A stretch of DNA of 55,332 bases from Bacillus gaemokensis (GTDB lineage: Bacteria; Bacillota; Bacilli; Bacillales; Bacillaceae_G): assembly GCF_001590835.1 (NCBI RefSeq), contig NZ_LTAQ01000056.1, forward strand, positions 69,316 through 124,647, given 5' to 3'. Numbering within the stretch: position 1 is the first letter of the stretch; every line of letters starts with the position of its first letter. The notes beneath the pieces were generated by a model that saw only the letters and a program-made list of their open reading frames with translations, ran no database searches and was not told the DNA's origin. Below are positions 32,014-41,194 of the stretch, in pieces. The position numbers and the translations under genes are program-made.

Positions 32014-33792
32014 ATCGCATGGATCAACGAAGAATGGTTCGATAGAAAAGAACGAATAGAAAAAATCAATCAATTACGGAAATACATCGTACCTAGAGTA
32101 CGTAATAGACACAAACTTACTGACGATGAAAAACTCGAGCTGAAAACGTATATCCACGAGTTTAACCGTCTCCAAGATATAAACCGAGGAGAAACGGACT
32201 TACTTTTCTTCGCTTACAATTACTTCGGTGAGAATCGAAATAAAGACAACACCGGTAACTGGATACCAGAATTTCAAGTACCGGATAGTTTTAACTTAGA
32301 TAACATTACGGAATATGCGCCGCATTTCCACGAAGAGATATGCGACATTATGAACGTAGTATCTAACGACGAGATAAACAAGCGGGTCGCAGTCGCGGCA
32401 CCACGTTCGCATGCAAAATCTTCTTACTTATCGAAGGCCTTTCCGATTCATGAGATTTGTTACCGGAAAAGAGCCTACATCATCCTAATCTCGGAAACTC
32501 CTTCGGTATCTAGCGCTAACTTAGAGTGGATTAAGCTACAGTTACAGTCCAACGATAAGCTACGACGTGATTTCGGACCGTTGTTACATACGAAGCAACA
32601 AATGAACCCTCGCGACAACACTTCCGAGTTCATCGCTTGGGAACCGAAAGGGAAAGACGATAAAAAGCTGTTAACGTTAGTACAAGCGGCTTCTACTGGA
32701 CAAGCACTACGTGGCCGAAACTGGAACGGTAAACGTCCGGATTTAATCGTATGTGATGACCTAGAAGATAAGCGTAATACCAACACGGCTCAATTACGTC
32801 AGGAGTTGAAAGATTGGTTCGCTCAGGTAGTAATTCCGTTAGGTGATCCGGAAGGGAAACGGACAGCAATCGTATTTATGGGTACGACGGTTCATCCGCA
32901 GTCACTTTTAATCGATATTATGGAGCGACGTTCTGACTTTGAATCTCGTAAATATAGAGCGTTAATCACACCACCTACAAGACAAGATTTATGGGCGGAA
33001 TGTGAAAGTATTTATAAAGACCGAGAGAACAAAGCGAGAGCAAGAGACGCTGAACTGTACTTCACCGCTAATCATGACGAAATGATAGAAGGCGCCGAAG
33101 TCCTTTGGGAAGAAGTACAGCCGGTATTTAAGCTGATGAAATTCAAATGGGACAACGGCAGTAAGGCGTTTAACACTGAGTTACAAAATAATCCTATCGA
33201 CGAAGAAGTTATGGTATTCAATCCCGATAATTTCAACTACTGGAATGATAAACAAATAAACCGTAACTTCCTTAGTGGTGAATATTTCGTTTCCGTCGGA
33301 GTTGATTTGGCGATGGGAAAAGAACGCGGTGATTATTCCGCAATTTCAATCGTAGCCAAGCATAAAGAGACGGATACAATCTACGTTATCGATTCGTATG
33401 GCGAACGATTACACCCCGACAAGTTCATGAAAGTAATCGTCGATAAAGTACTACACTTTCGACCAGATGTAATTGCCGTCGAAGCACAGGCCGCACAAGA
33501 GTTCTTTGCCGATATGCTTCAAAAACGATTAATTTCGTTAGGGTATCCGGCAAACACACGATTAGTAAAAATTAAGCAACGTTCTCGTAAGGAATTACGT
33601 TTAGAAGCTTTATTACCACGAATAGAAAACGGAGAAATCCAATTTGATAGAAGACATTCGTTATTACTCGAACAATTTCAGTACTACGGAACGAACATGC
33701 ACGATGATTTACCAGATAGTTTAGAAATGGCCGTTTCAGCAGCCGGTAACAGTACGGCAGTAGTAAGGACGTTAGCAAAACGAATGCGTTAG
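32014..33792 (+). CDS. terL: Terminase large subunit with non-canonical start
   Basis: The packaging motor: ATPase plus RNase H-like nuclease. Walker A is AAPRSHAKSS, Walker B is PDLIVCDDLED, and nuclease motifs are VGVDLAMG, IAVEAQAAQEF and a C-terminal DLPDSLEMAV. The first ATG in frame (32350) falls inside the conserved region (EICDIMNVVSND). The frame is open back to about 32014, and the upstream 112 codons read like the family's N-terminus (WFDRKERIEKINQLRKYIVP). No ATG, GTG or TTG exists in that stretch; AAGGAG at 31999-32004 is 9 bases before an ATC. The full protein would be 592 residues, the expected size. Confidence 0.85.
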   Translation: MAWINEEWFDRKERIEKINQLRKYIVPRVRNRHKLTDDEKLELKTYIHEFNRLQDINRGETDLLFFAYNYFGENRNKDNTGNWIPEFQVPDSFNLDNITEYAPHFHEEICDIMNVVSNDEINKRVAVAAPRSHAKSSYLSKAFPIHEICYRKRAYIILISETPSVSSANLEWIKLQLQSNDKLRRDFGPLLHTKQQMNPRDNTSEFIAWEPKGKDDKKLLTLVQAASTGQALRGRNWNGKRPDLIVCDDLEDKRNTNTAQLRQELKDWFAQVVIPLGDPEGKRTAIVFMGTTVHPQSLLIDIMERRSDFESRKYRALITPPTRQDLWAECESIYKDRENKARARDAELYFTANHDEMIEGAEVLWEEVQPVFKLMKFKWDNGSKAFNTELQNNPIDEEVMVFNPDNFNYWNDKQINRNFLSGEYFVSVGVDLAMGKERGDYSAISIVAKHKETDTIYVIDSYGERLHPDKFMKVIVDKVLHFRPDVIAVEAQAAQEFFADMLQKRLISLGYPANTRLVKIKQRSRKELRLEALLPRIENGEIQFDRRHSLLLEQFQYYGTNMHDDLPDSLEMAVSAAGNSTAVVRTLAKRMR

Positions 33793-33814
33793 AAAATTAG
33801 AGAGGAGGTAACCG

Positions 33815-35356
33815 ATGAATCTACCTATGGCAGATTACAACATACTTAATCCAAATAATATGGACGAGCTTTTATTTTCGCCGTGGCAGCAAGCTATCGG
33901 AAAAGAAACGTGGCATCGCATTAACCGACAGATTCGTTACTACGAGTATTACGATGGTAAACAACACATTGATCCGAATACAGGACAACTCGTAAAAGCT
34001 AGAGACTTGCCTAGACCTGACGGATTGGATTACGACCCAACCCGATACGCCACGAATTACTTTAAAGTTCTAATTAACGAGAAAGCACGTTGGCAAATGG
34101 CGGGCAAACACGGTATTTCCGTATCGCCAATGCAAATCGATTCAATCGAAGAAATGTTACGTATGGATTATAAACCATCCGAAGCGCAAACGATTGAAAA
34201 TCAACGTGCAAATGATTACGAAAAGTTATTATACAAGCTTTGGAAAGAAAATAAGATGCGTGAAAAGTTAATTCAAGCCGCACGTGATCGCTTAATCGTC
34301 GGTAGAGTCGCTTGTAAAATCGCCTTTAATCCAACGAACGGTAAAATCAAGTGGGTTTTCCGTCCAGACACCGAAGTAATACCGATTTATTCGGACGATG
34401 ATTACGATGAGCTAGAGGCGGTACACTTTGTTAACTTTAAACGTCTAAATAACGAGGAAGTTATCTACAAACAAACGTTTAGTCTCGAAGAAGGGCAATG
34501 CTACCTCGAAGAAGCTTATTATGATAAAACGCTGAAAGTTATCAAGGAAATTCAGCCTAAAACGGCAATGGGTATCGACTTCCTTCCGGTGGTACTATTT
34601 CCAGTTAACGATTTGAGCGCATCTGACGCAGATAATACGGAAGTTGACGATATGAAAGAGCAAACTGACGTATTAAATCGAATGAACGAAGACGCACTTG
34701 ACTCGCTTAAATTCGAAATGTTTTCGATGACCGCTTTATTAAACGTACCGGACGGAACAGCAGATAAATTACAAATTGCTCCTGGTGCTGTTATCGAAGC
34801 AAAAGGCGGAATGGACGGAGTAACACCTGATATTAAGAAAGTCGAAGGCGGTTTCCGTTGGAAAGAAGCGTTTAAGGATCAATACGCAAGGGTAAAAGGT
34901 GCATTACACGAAATCACATCGTTACCGCAGATTGTACCGTCCGAAATGAACTTCGGGGGATTAAATAGCGAGACATTACACGTACTGTTTCACGACATTA
35001 TTCAAGAAACCGAAGAACATTGGTTATCGTGGGGTCCACGCTTAGAGGAATTACACGAAAAGACAATTCGTTACTTACAGGCGAGGGTTGACCGACCTAA
35101 ATTCGGATACGACCGCCAAATCGTGAAAGCTATCGGCGAAAATTACGACAATGAGATTCGATTCGTACTTCCTTTACCAGATAACCGTAAAGAGTTAGTC
35201 GAATTGTTAACGGAAGAAACGACCGCAGGCTTTGAATCTATTGCTGGTGCGATGAATCGTTTAGGTGTAGAGAACATTACGGCTAAAAAACAAGAGATAT
35301 CAAACGAACAACAACGACGAATACAACAAACTGATCCATACGGAGGTAGTGAATAG
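33815..35356 (+). CDS. Portal protein
   Basis: A 513-residue SPP1/gp6-type portal: aromatic N-terminus (YYEYYDGKQHI), YFKVLINEKARW, a DFLPVVLFPVNDLSASD segment and the helical stem/crown (SSLPQIVPSEMNFGGLNSETL-like region). The portal is the dodecameric channel in the capsid vertex. AGGAGG upstream. Position after terL is as expected. Confidence 0.88.
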   Translation: MNLPMADYNILNPNNMDELLFSPWQQAIGKETWHRINRQIRYYEYYDGKQHIDPNTGQLVKARDLPRPDGLDYDPTRYATNYFKVLINEKARWQMAGKHGISVSPMQIDSIEEMLRMDYKPSEAQTIENQRANDYEKLLYKLWKENKMREKLIQAARDRLIVGRVACKIAFNPTNGKIKWVFRPDTEVIPIYSDDDYDELEAVHFVNFKRLNNEEVIYKQTFSLEEGQCYLEEAYYDKTLKVIKEIQPKTAMGIDFLPVVLFPVNDLSASDADNTEVDDMKEQTDVLNRMNEDALDSLKFEMFSMTALLNVPDGTADKLQIAPGAVIEAKGGMDGVTPDIKKVEGGFRWKEAFKDQYARVKGALHEITSLPQIVPSEMNFGGLNSETLHVLFHDIIQETEEHWLSWGPRLEELHEKTIRYLQARVDRPKFGYDRQIVKAIGENYDNEIRFVLPLPDNRKELVELLTEETTAGFESIAGAMNRLGVENITAKKQEISNEQQRRIQQTDPYGGSE

Positions 35357-35432
35357 TAATAAAAGTTATCTGTGGAACTAATGTTCTTAATGTGATATGT
35401 TGGAAGTGAATATATTACATTGGAGGGGTTTT

Positions 35433-35573
35433 ATGTTAACTATTACTACATACACACGCGAGCCGGGTGTACACGATCCAGGAGGATGGAATCCTGAATT
35501 TTCATGCGATCCCGGGACTGGAATAAGTCCACTAAACTCTAAAGATCCTGGCACCGGATGGGCTCTTTCCTAA
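35433..35573 (+). CDS. Tiny Gly/Pro-rich protein between portal and scaffold
   Basis: A 46-residue protein with TGGAGGGG 6-8 bases before ATG. It is rich in DPG motifs (VHDPGGW, CDPGTG, KDPGTGW) and has one Cys. A terminator follows directly, so it is a separate unit in the head operon. Not recognised; could be a short structural peptide or an inserted small gene. Confidence 0.5.
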   Translation: MLTITTYTREPGVHDPGGWNPEFSCDPGTGISPLNSKDPGTGWALS

Positions 35574-35592
35574 ATAAAATCGCTTCATGAGT

Positions 35593-35615
35593 AACGTCCT
35601 TAGGGGCGTTTTTTA
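35593..35615 (+). terminator. Terminator between portal and scaffold
   Basis: Stem AACGTCC/GGGCGTT (one T-G pair), loop TTAG, then Ts. A partial stop within the late operon may reduce expression of upstream relative to downstream genes. Confidence 0.75.
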
Positions 35616-35644
35616 TTTCGCACAAAAATGGAGGTAACAAATAA

Positions 35645-36223
35645 ATGAATATAGATAAACCGAGTAAGTTTATTATTCCGAAAGCAAATTCGGAATACGG
35701 CTTCTTACAATTCTTTTCTGACCCTAATCCTGGCGACCCACAAGACCCGCCAACTCCACCTGAGCCACCAACGGCAACACATACTGACGAAGATGTTCAG
35801 CGGTTGATTGGCGAGGCATTAGCAAAAGCGAAAGCAGAAGCTGATGAAAAGGCGGCAAAAGAACGTCAAGAGGCGGAACGTAAGGAATTAGAGGAGAAAG
35901 AACAATTTAAGAAATTATATGAAAACTTACAACAACAATTAAACGAAGAAAAAGGAAAAGCGTTAGAAGCTAAGAAAGAAACGATTTTAGTAAGCGCTGG
36001 TTATGCACCGGAGCAAATCGTTTTAATTAAAGACCTGTTAAAAGGCGAATCGGACGAAGACTTAAAGCAGTCGTTAGAGTCCGTAAAATTAGCAGTTTTA
36101 CCTTTAGGAAGTGGCGTTGATCCTTCGCCTGGTAATTCGAAAAGAGATAACCCAGAACCGAAGGATTTAGCAGATGTTGGCCGCGAATTATACGCGAGAT
36201 TAAAAGCCAACGGTAAATTATAA
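35645..36223 (+). CDS. Scaffolding protein
   Basis: A 192-residue protein: Pro-rich linker (DPNPGDPQDPPTPPEPP), long charged coiled coil (residues 50-115, KAKAEADEKAAKERQEAERK), and a compact C-terminal helical part. This is the usual composition of capsid scaffolds and it lies just before decoration and capsid genes. Confidence 0.82.
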   Translation: MNIDKPSKFIIPKANSEYGFLQFFSDPNPGDPQDPPTPPEPPTATHTDEDVQRLIGEALAKAKAEADEKAAKERQEAERKELEEKEQFKKLYENLQQQLNEEKGKALEAKKETILVSAGYAPEQIVLIKDLLKGESDEDLKQSLESVKLAVLPLGSGVDPSPGNSKRDNPEPKDLADVGRELYARLKANGKL

Positions 36224-36245
36224 GGAAAAATGAGGAGGAATATTA

Positions 36246-36632
36246 ATGCCAATTTACACACCGAAATTTACAGAACAACCGTTTAAAAGCGGTAAGAACA
36301 TTTTAGCGAGTGAGCACTTGCAATATATCGAAGGAGGAGCGACATTAGACGCTACTAAATTCGGTGCAAAATACGTTGAATGTGGTACGGCTATTGCCCG
36401 TAATAAAACTACAGGTAAGTTTGAGCCGTATAAAGAAACAACAGCAGGTACTCTTGAATCAGGATTCGATGAGTTTGCGATTCTCGACATCGATTGGGAT
36501 TGCGATGGTAAAAGCGATGGAGTAGTCGGTCAAGTAATCGTACGCGGTTCGGTATATGAGGCGAAACTTGTAGGAGTAACAGATGCATTTAAGAAAGCAA
36601 CAACATTAATTCGGTATGTAAGACATATTTAA
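36246..36632 (+). CDS. Capsid decoration protein
   Basis: A 128-residue beta-rich protein resembling lambda gpD-like head stabilisers (GKNILASEHLQYIEGG, then TTAGTLESGFDEFAILD). It lies directly before a lambda-gpE-like capsid gene, the same order as in lambda. GAGGAGG upstream. Confidence 0.72.
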   Translation: MPIYTPKFTEQPFKSGKNILASEHLQYIEGGATLDATKFGAKYVECGTAIARNKTTGKFEPYKETTAGTLESGFDEFAILDIDWDCDGKSDGVVGQVIVRGSVYEAKLVGVTDAFKKATTLIRYVRHI

Positions 36633-36636
36633 CCAG

Positions 36637-36658
36637 GTCGCTAATATAGCGGCTTTTT
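36637..36658 (+). terminator. Intra-operon terminator before capsid gene
   Basis: Stem GTCGCTA/TAGCGGC, then TTTTT. With a fresh strong ribosome binding site after it, it probably tunes expression. Confidence 0.65.
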
Positions 36659-36695
36659 ATTATGAATTTTAACGGAAAATTGAGGAGGAATATAA

Positions 36696-37724
36696 ATGGC
36701 AGGTATTGCAGAATTAAAGGAATTTAAAAAACCGGCACTTCGCGGATTGGTTGACGCATTAGAGAAGGAAAAATTAGACGCTCCAACATTAGCGGATCGT
36801 TTCTTACCGAATGATCAAATCTTTTCGACTACATTTGCTTACGACGTAATTAAGAAAACAAACCATATCGCGGCAATGATTGGATACGGCGCAGAACCAC
36901 CTGTAGTTGACCGTGATGCAGTTGCTTCTAAAATGGGCGAACTAGCAAAAATGGGTCTTAAATATATCGCAACGGAAGAGGAATTATTAGCGTTAAATCA
37001 ATCACGTTCTGACGCTGAACATAAAGCGATGATTGATAAATTAATCGTTAAGGGCGCTGACTTAGTAAAAGCATTACAACGTCGTGTTGATATCGCGAAA
37101 TTAGAAGCTGTGACAAAAGGTAAATTCGATTACAACAAAAACGGAGTGAAAATCGTAGTTGATTACGGTATTCCATCTGATCATAAAGTTGCTTTAACCG
37201 GAACAAACGCATGGACTGATCCAAGTGCTGACGCTTTAGGTAACTTAATTGAATGGAACGATAAATATCTTGATACAAACGGTAAAAAAGCCGATGTTAT
37301 TCTTATGTCTCGTGAAACACAAGCGTTGTTACAAAAGAACGCAGGTATCATCGCTGAAGCTCGCGGTGTAGCAAAAGATGGCGTTACACGTGTATCAGTT
37401 GCTGAAGTTAACGATGTTTTAGCAGGTTATGGGTTACCGCCAGTTCAAATCGTAGAACAACGTAAGGTTACAGTACGTAACGTTTACACAGGACTAGACG
37501 AAGTAATTGAGTTCATGCCTAAATATCGTGTGGTATTCGTTTCAGAAGGTCTAGGTAATTTCGTATATGGCCCAACGGTAGAAAACGACTACAAACCAGG
37601 AATCGACTTACGAGCTTACGATAAATTCGAGCCAATCGAATCTGTACTTCGTGTAGCGGCAGCAGGTTTCCCAATCGTAGAAAAACCATCGTTATTATTC
37701 CACGCTGACGTAGCGGTAGGTTAA
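36696..37724 (+). CDS. Major capsid protein, phage E family (HK97 fold)
   Basis: A 342-residue protein resembling lambda gpE-type capsids: TLADRFLPNDQIFSTTFAYD, then EEELLALNQSRSD, a KADVILMSRETQALL strand and the C-terminal ESVLRVAAAGFPIV. It forms the shell with the decoration protein. GAGGAGG upstream and backbone codon use. Confidence 0.88.
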   Translation: MAGIAELKEFKKPALRGLVDALEKEKLDAPTLADRFLPNDQIFSTTFAYDVIKKTNHIAAMIGYGAEPPVVDRDAVASKMGELAKMGLKYIATEEELLALNQSRSDAEHKAMIDKLIVKGADLVKALQRRVDIAKLEAVTKGKFDYNKNGVKIVVDYGIPSDHKVALTGTNAWTDPSADALGNLIEWNDKYLDTNGKKADVILMSRETQALLQKNAGIIAEARGVAKDGVTRVSVAEVNDVLAGYGLPPVQIVEQRKVTVRNVYTGLDEVIEFMPKYRVVFVSEGLGNFVYGPTVENDYKPGIDLRAYDKFEPIESVLRVAAAGFPIVEKPSLLFHADVAVG

Positions 37725-37930
37725 TGACTAACGTAAAAGTAGTGGGCGGTATCGTGGATGGTCACGGTATCGGCTCACAAATCGAAATCGACGGAAAATC
37801 AGCGTTATATTTAGCGTCGATTGGCTACGTCGAAATTATTGAAACGCAAGCAGTTATGGGTGAAAAAGGTGAGTCAGCACCGAAAAAGCCCGCTACACGC
37901 AAGCGTAGTACGAAACCTAAGGAAGAATAA
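37724..37930 (+). CDS. Small protein with basic tail, head operon
   Basis: A 68-residue protein: beta-rich N-terminus (VVGGIVDGHGIGSQIEIDG) and a Lys/Arg/Pro tail (KKPATRKRSTKPKEE). TAATG overlap with the capsid gene. Likely a minor head component; not recognised. Confidence 0.6.
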   Translation: MTNVKVVGGIVDGHGIGSQIEIDGKSALYLASIGYVEIIETQAVMGEKGESAPKKPATRKRSTKPKEE

Positions 37931-37944
37931 AAGGAGTGACGGCT

Positions 37945-38301
37945 ATGGCGACGGAAGGTTTTATTAGCGTAGAAGAACTGAAACAACGGTTGCAAGCCGA
38001 CGATTTGTTATTCGAAGAAGCATTAATCGCGAATGGCTTTTCGTCGCTAACCGTTCTTAACGATAAACAAGCACAATTAGTTACGTTTTATTATCGCTAT
38101 GTGGATTTAATGGCGAAAGCAACAAGCGAAGCATCATCGTTTAAATATACAGATGGCGAAGAAAGCGTAGATAAATCTAGTGTATCGAAGAATTACCGTG
38201 ACTTGGCGCAACACTATTATGATCTATGGCGCAGCAAACGAACGGAATACGACGGTACAGGTTCTACCTTTCGAATTGCAAAGCGAGTTGATCGCCCATG
38301 A
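37945..38301 (+). CDS. Head-tail connector, adaptor type
   Basis: A 118-residue helical protein (FISVEELKQRLQADDLLFEEAL, then a Tyr-rich helix AQHYYDLWRSKRTEY), consistent with gp15/gp6-like adaptors that dock under the portal. ATG at 37945 follows AAAGGAG. It overlaps the next gene (ATGA). Confidence 0.65.
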   Translation: MATEGFISVEELKQRLQADDLLFEEALIANGFSSLTVLNDKQAQLVTFYYRYVDLMAKATSEASSFKYTDGEESVDKSSVSKNYRDLAQHYYDLWRSKRTEYDGTGSTFRIAKRVDRP

Positions 38302-39104
38302 GCGAGTTACAAAACGAATTTGACGAAGCACTCGATGAAATATCGAAGCAATACGAAAAAGAGAACGAAAAGCAAGTAGAAGAGACGGTTACGGCGATTA
38401 TGCTGATCCGTCTTTTTTTATTGGATTTAATTAACGACTATCAAAAAGACGGTGTAATTAAACGAGGTAGACTAAACGCTTTATTACGGGATTTAGACCA
38501 TTACGAAAAGGAGTTCCGCAAGCAAGCGGGAGCGTCATTCGAAAAAATGATAAAAGATACGTCGAAATGGACGACTTCCAAACTTGTTGAAACGCCTCTT
38601 AACGTAACGGCTGTAGACTCCGTAAATAAGCACGTTGTGAAAGATATGATTAAACGAGTAGGGGATGATGGTTTAATACTGTCTGACCGAGTGTGGAATC
38701 TAGCAGGTGACATGCGTGCAGAGTTAGCGAAGGTTATACGACCGGCTGTACTCAAAGGTGAAAGCATTAGTTCAATCTCTCAGAAAATACGAGAAGTACA
38801 CGATAATGAGAAATGGAAAATCGAACGTGTAGCAATTACAGAGAGCAACAATACACACCGAGCAGCCACAATCTATAACGGTAACGAGAGTGATATTGTT
38901 ACAGGTTACAAGATAATCGATAACGGACATCGCCATCGCTACCACTCAAAGCATATGTGTTACAAGTTAGCTAGACGAGATGAGTACGGTTTAGGTCCTG
39001 GTAGATATCCGAAAAAGATTCCGGAAAGTTTACTAGCTCGACTGATAAATCCGCATCCGCAGTGCTCATCTCGTTTAAATTACATTATCGGCGAGGAGGT
39101 ATAA
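38298..39104 (+). CDS. Minor head protein, Mu gpF/SPP1 gp7-like
   Basis: A 268-residue protein. The C-terminal part carries the MuF signature: VAITESNNTHRAATI, YKIIDNGHRHR, CYKLARRDEYGLG and NPHPQCSSRLNYI, with Cys/His residues. MuF proteins are packaged with the portal and help DNA delivery; the domain may bind metal. Placed after the adaptor rather than straight after the portal. Confidence 0.8.
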   Translation: MSELQNEFDEALDEISKQYEKENEKQVEETVTAIMLIRLFLLDLINDYQKDGVIKRGRLNALLRDLDHYEKEFRKQAGASFEKMIKDTSKWTTSKLVETPLNVTAVDSVNKHVVKDMIKRVGDDGLILSDRVWNLAGDMRAELAKVIRPAVLKGESISSISQKIREVHDNEKWKIERVAITESNNTHRAATIYNGNESDIVTGYKIIDNGHRHRYHSKHMCYKLARRDEYGLGPGRYPKKIPESLLARLINPHPQCSSRLNYIIGEEV

Positions 39105-39107
39105 CGA

Positions 39108-39482
39108 GTGTTAACCGAAAAAGACATCGAAGAAATCAAAGCTAACCGTGAATTAATCGAGCAACATCGCCGTGAATCTATTACTCTATGGCGAAAAGGT
39201 ATTACGGAAGAAGATCCGATCACGGGCGAAGTAATTGGCGGTGAGAGTACGAAAGAGACGGTACAGGTCGTTTGGAAGAAATTCACGCTTGAAGATAACG
39301 TGAAATTCGCGGGTACTGACGTAAAAGAAGGTGAAGCGCTCGTTACTTTTCGCCTTGATATAGATTTGAATAACGTCGAATACCTCGAAAGAAACAGCAT
39401 TAAATACGTAGTTATGCTAATAGACGAACGAGGTTTAGGCGGAATCAACCGTCGTGAAATAGTCGTAAAGAGGGTGATTTAA
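39108..39482 (+). CDS. Head closure (stopper) protein candidate
   Basis: A 124-residue protein: charged N-terminal helix and a beta barrel-like second half (VVWKKFTLEDNVKFAGTD, ALVTFRLDIDLNNV). GTG start after GGAGG. Identified by place, between MuF and the gp10-like gene. Confidence 0.6.
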   Translation: MLTEKDIEEIKANRELIEQHRRESITLWRKGITEEDPITGEVIGGESTKETVQVVWKKFTLEDNVKFAGTDVKEGEALVTFRLDIDLNNVEYLERNSIKYVVMLIDERGLGGINRREIVVKRVI

Positions 39483-39841
39483 TGAAGATTGGCGCAAGGA
39501 TAAAAGGTATGGAAGATATTTACCGTATGACCAATCCTGATCGATATAAAACACCGGTTGCGAATACAGTAGAGAAGCACGCTAGATTACAAGCGAACAC
39601 AGCTTCGAATAGAGCGCCCTTTGATAATGGACTTTTAGCGGGAAGTATTCCACCAAGCGTAAAAGCCTTCAACGGTGACCAAACCGGTTGGTCTTATGGA
39701 TCGCCTGTTGAATATGCAGCCGTTCAAGAATACACGCACAAAACGAAAAAAGGTTTCATGCGTAAGACTATGTTCGAAGGCGAGCAGCCGTTAGTATCCG
39801 ATTTAGCGAAAACAGTGAAACGAACGGCGAGAGGTTTATAA
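39482..39841 (+). CDS. Tail completion protein, HK97 gp10-like
   Basis: A 119-residue protein with the pattern NTVEKHARLQANTASNRAPFDNGLLAGS ... YGSPVEYAAVQEYT typical of HK97 gp10-like tail-connection proteins, ending in a basic helix. It overlaps the previous gene (TAATG). Confidence 0.75.
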   Translation: MKIGARIKGMEDIYRMTNPDRYKTPVANTVEKHARLQANTASNRAPFDNGLLAGSIPPSVKAFNGDQTGWSYGSPVEYAAVQEYTHKTKKGFMRKTMFEGEQPLVSDLAKTVKRTARGL

Positions 39842-39843
39842 CG

Positions 39844-40257
39844 ATGTATACAGTAAATGACGTAATGTACTCTCTCAGAAAATCGTTAGAGGAGTTCGCA
39901 CCTACTACTTGGGTATATGACGGCGTTTCTTTAATGGGAAAAGCAAAGCCGTTTCTGACGATTGAATCTTTAACGGGAACTATCGACAGGTATTCGAAAG
40001 ACAATTACGTACGAAACCACCTAATACAAATCGGAGTTTATTCCGATACAGTATCTAACCGAAATGAATTACAAGATAGAATCATCGACCGACTAGAAAG
40101 GCGACCTATCGACTTGTACGACACAAGTTCGAAAGCGCCTACGCTAGTCGGTTTTTTATATGCGGAAGTTTCATCGTTCGAACCAATTCCGCAAGAAGAC
40201 GGGACACAAATAACGGCGAAACATCGCAGTTTTATCACGATAACTATACAAAACTAG
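39844..40257 (+). CDS. Tail terminator protein candidate
   Basis: A 137-residue protein beginning with a helix (VNDVMYSLRKSLEEFAPTTWVYD), then beta strands (KPFLTIESLTG, RNHLIQIGVYSD), consistent with lambda gpU-like tail terminators. The order before the tail tube supports it. Confidence 0.68.
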   Translation: MYTVNDVMYSLRKSLEEFAPTTWVYDGVSLMGKAKPFLTIESLTGTIDRYSKDNYVRNHLIQIGVYSDTVSNRNELQDRIIDRLERRPIDLYDTSSKAPTLVGFLYAEVSSFEPIPQEDGTQITAKHRSFITITIQN

Positions 40258-40269
40258 GGAGGAATATAA

Positions 40270-40755
40270 ATGCCATCACCAGAGTTTAAAGGTAAAGAAA
40301 CGTTGTACCTTATCGATATTCCACAAACAGAAGGCGCAAGTAAAACAGTTCGCTTGTTTAACCAAACGTCAGGCTCACGTTCTATTGAAGCGGGCGAAAT
40401 CGAGTTAAAAACGAAGGATAAATCCGGTAGTGACTACGGAGATGTAACACAAGCAGTATCTATCGAGGGCGTTAGTACAGAGGGCGACGAGGCGTTAGAT
40501 TATATCGAGGAAGCAATTACGAATAAGAAACTTGTTAAAATTCACGAGGTTTCATTGCGTAGTGCTACAACAACATCCTTTAAAGCAAAAAGCGGAACTT
40601 TCATGCTAAGTAGCGTTGAGTTATCGCATGAGAACGAAGAATTCTCGAAGTATTCTATTGAAGCGAAATTAAATGGCGCGTTATCAGTAGGAACGGTCGC
40701 AACAGTTCCACCAGGAGCACCAAACGGAGATATTGCAGATAAACCTAGCGCATAA
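40270..40755 (+). CDS. Major tail tube protein
   Basis: A 161-residue beta-rich protein (GKETLYLIDIPQTEG, GSRSIEAGEIELKTKDKSGSDYGD) with a C-terminal low-complexity tail. Place just before the tail chaperones and a strong binding site fit a tube subunit of a long non-contractile tail. Confidence 0.78.
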   Translation: MPSPEFKGKETLYLIDIPQTEGASKTVRLFNQTSGSRSIEAGEIELKTKDKSGSDYGDVTQAVSIEGVSTEGDEALDYIEEAITNKKLVKIHEVSLRSATTTSFKAKSGTFMLSSVELSHENEEFSKYSIEAKLNGALSVGTVATVPPGAPNGDIADKPSA

Positions 40756-40759
40756 ATAG

Positions 40760-40784
40760 GACGAGCTTAATTGCTCGTCTTTTT
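40760..40784 (+). terminator. Terminator after tail tube gene
   Basis: Perfect stem GACGAGC/GCTCGTC, loop TTAATT, then TTTTT. Probably sets tube protein in excess over later tail genes. Confidence 0.82.
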
Positions 40785-40819
40785 AATTTCGAAAATAAAA
40801 ATAACGGAGGGTTTTATAT

Positions 40820-41194
40820 ATGGCTAAATTATATACGCGTTTTGAAGTAAAAGGAAAAGAGTACGAACTTAAATACGGATTAGAGGCGATTGAATTAATC
40901 GATGAAAATGGCGGCCCTTTTGAATTCGTTCAGAAAGCGATGCAAGGGAAAATTGGCGATTTCGTATCTGTTATTTATTACGCATTGATTCACACAGAAC
41001 AAGGAATTACGAGAAAAGACGTTGAGGAAGAAATTAAACGTCAGTTAGCATCTGAAGAATTGTCATTCGATGACGTTCTAAAGTTTAATAAGGCGGTTGT
41101 TCTCAATAGTTTTTTCTTCCAGAAAACAGTGAACAAGTTACTGGCGAGCATGACGGAGGAACAGAAGAAATCATTCGAGAGCCTGTACGAATAA
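40820..41194 (+). CDS. Tail assembly chaperone, short form (gpG-like)
   Basis: A 124-residue protein (TRFEVKGKEYELKYGLEAIELI) of the tail chaperone type, which coats the tape measure during assembly. At codon 97-99 the heptamer T TTT TTC allows a -1 shift into the next frame, making a longer form. Confidence 0.8.
   Translation: MAKLYTRFEVKGKEYELKYGLEAIELIDENGGPFEFVQKAMQGKIGDFVSVIYYALIHTEQGITRKDVEEEIKRQLASEELSFDDVLKFNKAVVLNSFFFQKTVNKLLASMTEEQKKSFESLYE
41110..41116 (+). other. -1 ribosomal frameshift site, T TTT TTC
   Basis: The heptamer has the right phase (AGT TTT TTC in the 0 frame). After a -1 slip the new frame (CTT CCA GAA ...) is open until 41538. This gives the G and GT products known for siphovirus tails. 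Confidence 0.82.
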
